From the NCBI GenBank assembly GCA_036386415.1, contig DASVVT010000029.1, positions 1-18,516 on the forward strand: a stretch of DNA of 18,516 bases, written 5' to 3'. The DNA comes from DASVVT01 sp036386415. GTDB taxonomy: Bacteria; Acidobacteriota; Blastocatellia; Pyrinomonadales; Pyrinomonadaceae. The position numbers and the translations under genes are program-made. Under the pieces are notes generated by a model. It ran no database searches, was not told the DNA's origin, and saw only the letters and a list, made by a program, of their open reading frames with translations. Below are positions 7,701 through 16,700 of the stretch, piece by piece. Numbering within the stretch: position 1 is the first letter of the stretch; each line of letters opens with the position of its first letter.

Positions 7701-10700
7701 AGGGTCGAATGAGGCGTCATCAGGGCTGGCTGGTGAGGGCGCTCCGAGACTTGTTTGGCGAACAGCGTATGCAGCATCTCGGCGGGCGCAGCCCCTTCGA
7801 CTGTCGCATTGACGGCCTCTTGTTGCTCACGCTGCGCGGGAGGCAGCATGTCCAGTATCTCCGCCTGCCAGCTTTGCTCGTCATCCGTGAGTCGTTCTAA
7901 GAGAGTGCAATAGGCGGCGAACATCTCGTCGAGCAACCCGTCAGGAAATAGCTCCTCGACGGCATCCCAGTTGAAGACCAGCGCTCCGCTTTGCTCCATC
8001 ACCTGATGATCCAACCACACCTGGGGAGTCTGCGAGATCATGTAGACCATCTCTCCCATCCAGTCCAACTGTGACGTGTCTTCAAGAATACTGGTGAAGA
8101 CAATCGGCATTTGCGCTCCGGGAGTTTCGCCGTGAGCGCGCCTCATTTCTCGCATGACCTCGACGCCACTCACGTAACGGTGGCCCAAATCCTGCCACAG
8201 TTGCTCTTTGAGACGACGCGCACGCGCTTCAAAGGGCACTCTGGCGCAGTAGTCGATTTCCAGGAGCGTCAGCGTCGTGAAATCTCCTACCATCTCGTTA
8301 ACTTGCGGGTGCAGCGGGAGCCGGTTAAAGAGTGTCAAATTGAGCGTAAATCGACGGCTTCTGCTCCACGCGGCGAGCACTTCGGAGAAGGCCGCGCAGA
8401 GGATGAGAGAGGGTGTCAGACCGACCTGCTGCGCTCTGTTCTTCAATCTCAGCCACATCTCCGGGCTCAGTCGCGCGGTACGACGCACGAATCGGTGGCG
8501 GCTTAAAGAGCCCGGATCTTTAGCCAGCGGCAACTCCGGCGAGGGCGGCAAAGTCCTTAAACGCTCGCGCCAGTAATCCAGAGAGCGCTGGTACACCTCG
8601 GAGTCGCGCAGCGCGACTTCGGCCATCACGTAGTCACGAAACGAACAGTCGAAAGGCACGAGCGGCATGTCGATGTTTTGATAGAGCTTTGAGCATTGGT
8701 TGATGAGCATCAAAATGCTATAGGCATCGGCGATCAACATATCGATACTGATGTGCAGCCGCAGACGACTATCGTCCAGGCGCGAGGCGCGCATCTCAAA
8801 GAGCGGCCATTGATTGCTGTCCAGCACCTGATGCGACATTCGCTCTCGCACCGACATCAGATGGCGCTCGACCTCTTCGGCTTCCATCTCGCGCAGGTCC
8901 AGTTCCTCGATCTCGAAGGCCGGGACTTGCTCAAGGATTTGCTGCTCTCCGGTGGGCAACACGACCGCCCGCAGCATATCGTGATGCTCGATCAATCGTC
9001 GCCAGGCGCGTGTGAATCTTTCCAGATCGAAATCCTTCGTGTCGAACTCCGCGTAACCGTGCGTCGCCACGTTGCCCAGGGCAAAGGTGTCTGTGCGACC
9101 GATCCAGTAGGCCTGTTGAATGCTGTTCAGCGGGAACGGCAGATACCATGCTTCGGGACGAGGCGTGATCGGCGGCAAAACTCCTGTCGAAGAGGCCGGC
9201 AATTGCTCCGAGATCAAAGTCGCAAGCTCGGCGACGCTGGGACCCTGAAGCATTGCCGCAATCGGCAGGCTCACACTGATGGCTGATTCAATGCGGTTCT
9301 TCAGCTCGATGACCATCAGCGAATCGAGTCCTATCGTATTGAGCGGCTGTCGCAGGTTCAGGCGAGATGAAGCAATACCGAGGGTGCGGGCGACCAAGGG
9401 TCGAAGGTAAGCTTCCAACGCTGCCTGCTGCGTGGCGCTATCCATCGCGAGCAGCGATTGGCGGGAAACAACGGTCTCTTTTTCTCTTCCCGTTTGAGCA
9501 CGATCCGGCGCGACCTGCTCCTTTCGAGCTAACTCTGCCAATAGCGGCGACTGACAGAGCAACGGATGGGACTCGATCAACTGTGCCCAATCGACAGCCA
9601 TGGCTGCGATCTGTGTCGGGTGTTCTTTGAGCGCTCGTTGCAGGATGCGCAATCCTTCGGCGGGCGGGATAGGTTTTGAGCCCTGCAACCGCAAGCGCTG
9701 GCTCCGGTCAGTTCTGCTTGCCAAGCCGATCTCGCCCCATTCACCCCAATTGATAGACGAGCATGGCAATCCAGAGGCTCGACGTTGATAGGCCAGCGCA
9801 TCAAGAAAAGCGTTGGCGGCTGCATAATTACCCTGTCCCGGCGGGCCGAGCAGAGAAGCTCCCGACGAGAAGAGCACAAAGAAGCTCAAGGGCGTGCCCA
9901 TCGTCAGCGTGTGCAAGTTCCATGCTCCTTGCACCTTCGGCGACATGACGGCTTTGAAACGTTCCTGATCCTGTTGCAGCAGCACACCGTCGTCGAGGAC
10001 TCCCGCCGCATGGATGATGCCATCCAAGGCGGGCATCGAAGCGCGGACTTCGGCGAGAAGGTCTGCCACTTGCTCTTGATTCGCCACATCCGCACGGGCG
10101 ACCAGGATTTGTGCGCCCGTCGCGCGCAATTCGTTTACAGCTTGCCGGTTGTGACCGGACTCGCCCGTTCGCCCGACGAGCACGAGATGGCGCGCCCCCT
10201 GCTTGACCATCCACTGCGCCATCAGAAGACCCAGACTTCCAAGCCCGCCCGTAATGAGATAAGTTCTCTCTGAGCGAAAGATAGTTTCCACCTCGGAAGA
10301 GGCAGCCCCGCCCGAAGCCGGCAAAGAGATGATCGCCTTGCCGATGTTTTTGCGTTGGGCCAGATAGCGAAAGGCGCCGATGGCATCAGTGATCGGAAAG
10401 ACGCGGATCGGAAGCGGGTCAATGATTCCGTCTTCCAGATACTGGAGAACCGGTTGGATCAGGGAGCGAACCAGCGCCGGACGCTCGACGCGTAGCTGAT
10501 CTACGTTAATAGCGAAATATGAGAGGTTGTTCAAAAAGGGATACAGACCTAATTGCATGTTCTGATAGAGATCAGTCCTTCCGATCTCCATAAAGCGCCC
10601 GTAGATTCCAAGCACCGAGAGGCTTCTGGGAATGGCCTGACCGGACAAAGAGTTGAGCACAATGTCCACACCCTGGCCGCCTGTTCGGCGCATCACCTCT

Positions 10701-13700
10701 TCGGGAAAAGACTCGTAGTCCATGACATGCCGGATGCCCACGGATTCGAGAAAGGCGCGCTTTTCCCGACTGCCGGAGGTGGCGAAAATCTCCGCGCCAG
10801 CCGCTTTTGCCAGTTGCGCGGCGGCCATTCCCGTGCCTCCTGCCGCCGCGTGAATCAACACCCGCTCGCCTGCGCTGATGCGGCCCAGATGATGAAGAGC
10901 ATAGTAAGCGGTGGTGAAAGCGACGATAATGCCTGCTGCCTCCTCGTAGCTCAACTGAGCGGGTTTATGCATCACGTAATGGCTGGCGACGACCACATGT
11001 GAACTGAAACAACCTGTCGCAGCGGCCATCACCTCATCGCCCACTTGAAAGTCTGTCACATCCTTCCCGACTCGGATAATCTTTCCGGCGCATTCGTCGC
11101 CCAGCGTGAGACTTTCCCGCGTCACTCCGGGGTAGATGCCCAGGACTTTCATCACATCTCTGAAGTTAAGGCCAGCGGCATAGACCTCGATCTCGACCTC
11201 TCCCGGCCCAGGCTCCTGACGAATGGCGGGTTGAAGCGTGATCGCGCTTAAACTGCCGACACTTCCGATCTCCAAGCGGAACGGGTGGTCTGCGGGAACA
11301 CTGAGCCTGCTCTCTGTTGTGTCGGTGTCGCTCAGCTCGGCTCCGGCTACGGATGGCACTAACCGAGGGACGTAACGTTGAGCTTGGCGAAATGCGATCT
11401 GGTCTTCACGCCCCTCGTGCCGGACTTCATCGCAGAGCGCAGCCACGTCAACTGCGGCGGCCTCCATGTCCAGGTCTACTAACGAACATCTCAACTCCGG
11501 ATGTTCGTGAGCGATCACTCTGCCGAGACCCCATAATGGAGATTGAGCAATCGAGACCGAAGCGGTTTTCTCGCCCCAGGCCTGAGCCCCGCGCGTTACC
11601 AGCCACAGGCGAGGCATCTCGTGCCATCCTGTCTTGACTAATGCCTGAACCAGGTGAAGGGCACTGCCGCAGCCCAGTTCCTGGGCCACCTCCAGCGAGT
11701 CGAGCGAGGTGTCTTCGGGTCGCACGGCCTCTAAGCTCCAGAGGTGCACTACTGCGCGCAAGGGCGGCTCGGACGGGCTCAGTAAACTCGCCACCAACCG
11801 TTCGAACTCCTCAGGCCGTGCCGCATTTACCTGATAGCTCCCAGGGCCTATCTCGGCGTAGGACTCGCCATGCGCAACCAGCAGGGCGGTTTCCTGATAC
11901 CCGGCGAGTCGCTCCGCCAGTGCCTGCCCTGCTCCCATGTTGTCCGTGAAGATGAGCCAGCGTCCCCGACCCTGACGATGAGGCGGCGTCGAGCTTGATT
12001 CTGAGCCCGGATGCGGCTGAGGTTGCCACTCCAATTGGTAAAGCCAATCCCTCGGATTCTCAGGGATGCTGGTCTGCGATCCGACGCCCAGGCGCTGAAG
12101 ACGTAATTCAAAAAGTTCTCCGACAACGTTTCCGGCCTCATCAAGCAGACGCACGTCACCAGTCAAATCGTCGGCCACAGGCTTACTGCCCGGTCGGATG
12201 ACAACATGGCTCCAAAGGCGCATCGGAGCTTGAGCGTAAAGCCTGAAGTGACCTATTCCTGTCGGCAGGTAGGTCTCTTTTTCGACTGTTCCAGCAGGCG
12301 CGCCGGGGACAGCCGCTGCCATGACCTGAAGGCAGGCATCAAGCAGCGCTGGATGAAGCTCGTACTGTGCAAATTCCGCCTCGAGCTCAAGAGGAAGCTG
12401 CGCCTCGCCCAGAGCTTCACCATCTCGCCGCCAGAGACGCCGGATGCCCTGAAAGGTGGGCCCGTAGTTCAACCCGCGCTTACGCAAAGCCTGGTAGTGC
12501 GCCTCAGGCGAGACCTCTTCTCTGCAACGAGCCTGAATACTCTCCGGCGAGTCCGGCTTGGCTGCCCCAGTCGCCGGTTCGGCGAAGCTGAGCTTAATGT
12601 TTCCTGTCGCATGCAAAACCCACGACGCCTTTTTTTGCTCCATCGCGGAGTTGAGACTGAAGATTTGGAAGGAAGTTTCCCCCAGCGCTTCGGGAGAGAG
12701 CACAAACTGAACCGTTTGCGCATCTGCTTCGGAAAGCACGAGCGCCTTGTGGAAGGCTACATCTTCGAGCGCGCATGACCTGCCGTCGAATGCCTCGACA
12801 GCGGCGCGCAGGGCCATCTCCACATAGGCCGCAGCAGGTAGGACTGCCGTTCCCTGCACGCGATGATCCGTCAGGAATGGAGGCACATCAGCAGCAAGTT
12901 TCGTCTCCCATGAGTGCCTGCCGGGTAGCAGTGCCGCCTTCATATATTGGGCCAGCAGCGGATGTCCATTCGCCGTTGCGCCGGTCAGAGCTGGCGCGCG
13001 CTTCTCATCTCCGTGATTGATCGCGTCTTCCGGGTCGAGCCAATAGCGCTCTCGCTGCCAGGGATAATTGGGCAGAGAGACGCACTTGCGCCCTGTCCCG
13101 TAAAGGGCAGTCCAGGTGACAGACCTTCCCAGCGTGTAGAGGTGTCCGAGGGAAGCCAGCATCGTCGCCCGTTGCTCCTCCCCACGCTTCAGCGACGGCA
13201 GGATCACGCCCTCATAGCCTCTGCCCAGCGTCTGCTCCCGGATTGCTCCGGCGAGCACGGGATGCGGAGTCGGCTCAAGAAAAATGTTGTGGCCGCTTTC
13301 CAGTAACTGATCTATGACAGTTGAGAACAGCACAGGCTCGCGCAGGTTTCGCGCCCAGTAATCGGCATCGAGCTTCAAGTCACGGCTCTCCCCGCCGGTG
13401 ACACTCGAAAAGAGTGTGATCGCTGGCTGAAGAGGAGCTATCCCTTCCAGCGAGCGCCTGAATTCGCCCTGAAGCGGTTCCATCTGCGGACTATGGGAAG
13501 CGAAGTCCACGGACTCCAAGAGACGACAAAAAACACCCTTTTGTTGTAATGAATTGAGGACTTCTGCTAAGGCTTCCGAGTCTCCTGAGAGGACGGTTGA
13601 GACGTGGCTATTACTGGCGGCGATTGATAACCGATCCTGGTATCCCGCCACAGCTTGTTGAGCCTGCTCCAGAGACAGCGCGACGACCGCCATCTTTCCT

Positions 13701-16700
13701 TGCCCGGTGACACGTTTGCTCAATCGTCCACGGTGGTAGATGACTCTCAACGCATCATCAAGGCTCAGCGCGCCAGCCACGTAAGCCGCCGCCACTTCTC
13801 CCATGCTGTGGCCGACCACAGCATCAGGCTCGATCCCCCATGAGCGCCATAAGGTCGCCAGCGCTGCCTGAAGCGCAAAGAGCGTTGGCTGGGCGATGTC
13901 CGTTTCTCCTAATCGAGACCGTTCTTCCGGGATGACCAACTCCTCTAATAAAGACCATCCGGCGTAGGTTTGTATGGCACGGTCACATTGCTCTAAGACC
14001 GCCTGGAAGACCGGTTCCTGTTTCAATAGCTCTTGCCCGATGGGCCACCATTGAGGCCCCTGGCCTGGAAAGATGAAGACCAGCTTCCGGTTCTGATTCG
14101 CAGACGCATCGGCAGAGGAAAGTCCAGGACTCTCCTCTCCTTGCAGAAATGATTCCAGATACTCTGTCAACTCCTGCTCTGAATGGATGGTGAGAGCCAG
14201 CCGGTGCTCGAAATGTGTGCGGCGCGTGGCCGCTGTGTAACAGATGTCTGGCAGCGAAAGGGCAGCGCCTTCTTCTTGAGCCGGAAGGTCATGATAAGCC
14301 TCGGCCAACTCCCTCAAAGCTTGAGGGCTGCGGGCGGAGAGCGGGAGCAGGTGCGCCTTGCCTAGAGACGATTCATCATCTGATGCCGATGGCGCTGCGG
14401 GAAACTCCTCCAGCACGAGATGAGCATTGGTTCCTCCGAAGCCGAAAGAGTTGATCCCGGCGAGAGCAGGTTCTGAGTCCTCGAGGGGCCACGGAGTCAG
14501 CGTTTGCTGGACCTTCAGTTGAAGCTCTTGGAAATGTATTAGAGGATTGGGTTCTGTGTAATGGAGACTTGCCGGAATCGTCCGGTGCTGGAGAGCTAAA
14601 GCAACCTTGATTAAGCCCGCAATTCCAGAGCCGCCTTCGAGGTGGCCTAGATTCGTTTTAACTGAACCGATGCTACAGAATCGCCCCGGCGGACGGCCAC
14701 TCGCAAGTACTGTTCCGAGGGCTTGGGCTTCGATGGGGTCGCCCAGTATAGTTCCAGTGCCGTGCGCTTCGACATATTGGACCTGGCCGGGGGAAACGCC
14801 TGCTCGCTGATAAGCCTCGCGCAACACGGCTTCCTGCGCCTGTCGGTTGGGAGCCATGATCCCATTGCTTCGACCGTCGCTATTGACGGCGCTGCCACGG
14901 ATCACGGCATAGATCGAGTCTCCATCGGCGAGAGCCCGCGAGAGGGTCTTGAGCACCACCATCCCCGCTCCCTCGGCACGCACATAACCGTTAGCGCCAG
15001 CATCGAAGGCTTTGCAGCGACCATCGTGAGCCATGACCCCTGCTTTCGAAAAATTGATGGTCAATTCCGGCCTCAGGATCAGGCTGACGCCTCCGGCCAG
15101 AGCCATCGTGGTCTCACCGTTCCTGATGCTCTGGCATGCCAGGTGAACAGCGACCAGTGAAGATGAGCAAGCAGTATCGACGGCCATGCTGGGGCCATGC
15201 AGATCGAAGATGTAAGAGAGCCGATTAGCGGCGATACTGTGAGCGTTGCCGATGCCGAAATAAGCATCTATAGTTGACGGATTATTTAACTGGTAGTATG
15301 CGTACTCGCTGCTGCAAACTCCAACGAACACTCCCGTCTTGCTCCCCGCCAGGCGCTCCGACACTTGTCCGGCATCTTCCAATGCCTCCCATGTGACCTC
15401 TAACAGCAATCGTTGCTGCGGGTCCATGCGCGTCGCTTCGCGCGGAGAGATACCGAAAAAGGAGGGATCGAACTGAGCTACGTTGTCCAGAAAACCGCCC
15501 CAGCGTGTCGTCATTTTGCCGGGCGCAGCAGGGTCTGGGTCGTAAAAGTCGTTGACGTTATAACGATTGATGGGAACCTCTGTAATCGCATCGACCCCAT
15601 CCCGCAGGAGATGCCAAAATGATCGAGCATCCTTAGCCTTCGGAAAGCGACAACTCAAGCCAATAATCGCGATGGGTTCAGTCCAAGGCTCGATGTCAGC
15701 ATCAGGCCCTGACAGATGGGCCAGTCGCTGCTCGCCAGCCAGGTGTCCGGCGAGCGACTCGATTGTCGGGTATTCCCACGCTAAGGTTGGAGCGACAGGA
15801 CGACCGAGCCAGTTTTCCAACTCGCTGGCGAGACTGATGGCGATGACCGAATCCAGACCGAGATGCGCAAATGGCTGGCGGACATCCAAGTTTTTTGGAG
15901 AAACCCCGAGCTGCTGTGAGAGCTTGGCAAGGAGCCACTCTCGGATCACTTCAACGGATTTGGAATCGTTCGCCGTCGAGACCTCTTTTTGCTCGTCTGT
16001 CTGATCATGAAAAGCATCCGCCAAGTTGGCATCGAGCGCCGTGCTGGCTTGCCACTCTCGGACTACATCCAAACCTCGCGCGAGAAACCTGGCCCGCGCC
16101 GCGTGACGTTGAATCTTGCCGCTGCTGGTTGTCGGGATGCTGCCATATTTAACGAGCGAGATCGCATAGACCTGCACTTCGTGATGCTCAGCCACAGCCT
16201 GAGCAATGCTCCGAAAGATTTCATCAAAGTCGTACTGCTTTTGACGAGCCAACTCCTGAACGATGACCAGCCGTTCCTCGTTGGCAATCTCCAACGCGAA
16301 AGCTGCGCCAGAGCCCGGACGCAGCGCCGGATGGCTCTCGGCCACGGTCAACTCAATATCTTGTGGGTAGTGATTATTGCCTCTGATGATAATTAAATCT
16401 TTAAGTCGCCCGGTGACGAAGAGTTCACCATCTCGGAAGATGCCCAGGTCGCCCGTACGTAGAAATGGCCCCTCATCGGTATCAGCCAGGTACGCATGAA
16501 ACGTCTGCTTGGTCAGCTCCTCCTGATTCCAATAACCTTCGGCAACGCTCGGTCCTGACACCCAGACCTCCCCTACTTGTCCGGGCAAGCAACGGGTCAA
16601 AGTTGCGGGATCGGCGATCACAATTTTCTGACCCGGTACAGCCTGGCCGCAGCTCGCCAGCACCTGGGCATCCCAGTCATCTGTAGAGGCTTCAACCACC

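Noticed and set aside
8696..9286. Long plus-strand open frames such as 196 residues here and 190 residues at 12206-12778
   Set aside because: They are antisense to conserved Cy and DH coding sequence and their translations show no family features.
11350..12060. Possible second C-methyltransferase between DH and ER of the PKS module
   Set aside because: The segment lacks a SAM-binding glycine motif and matches the structural half of a KR in size and place.
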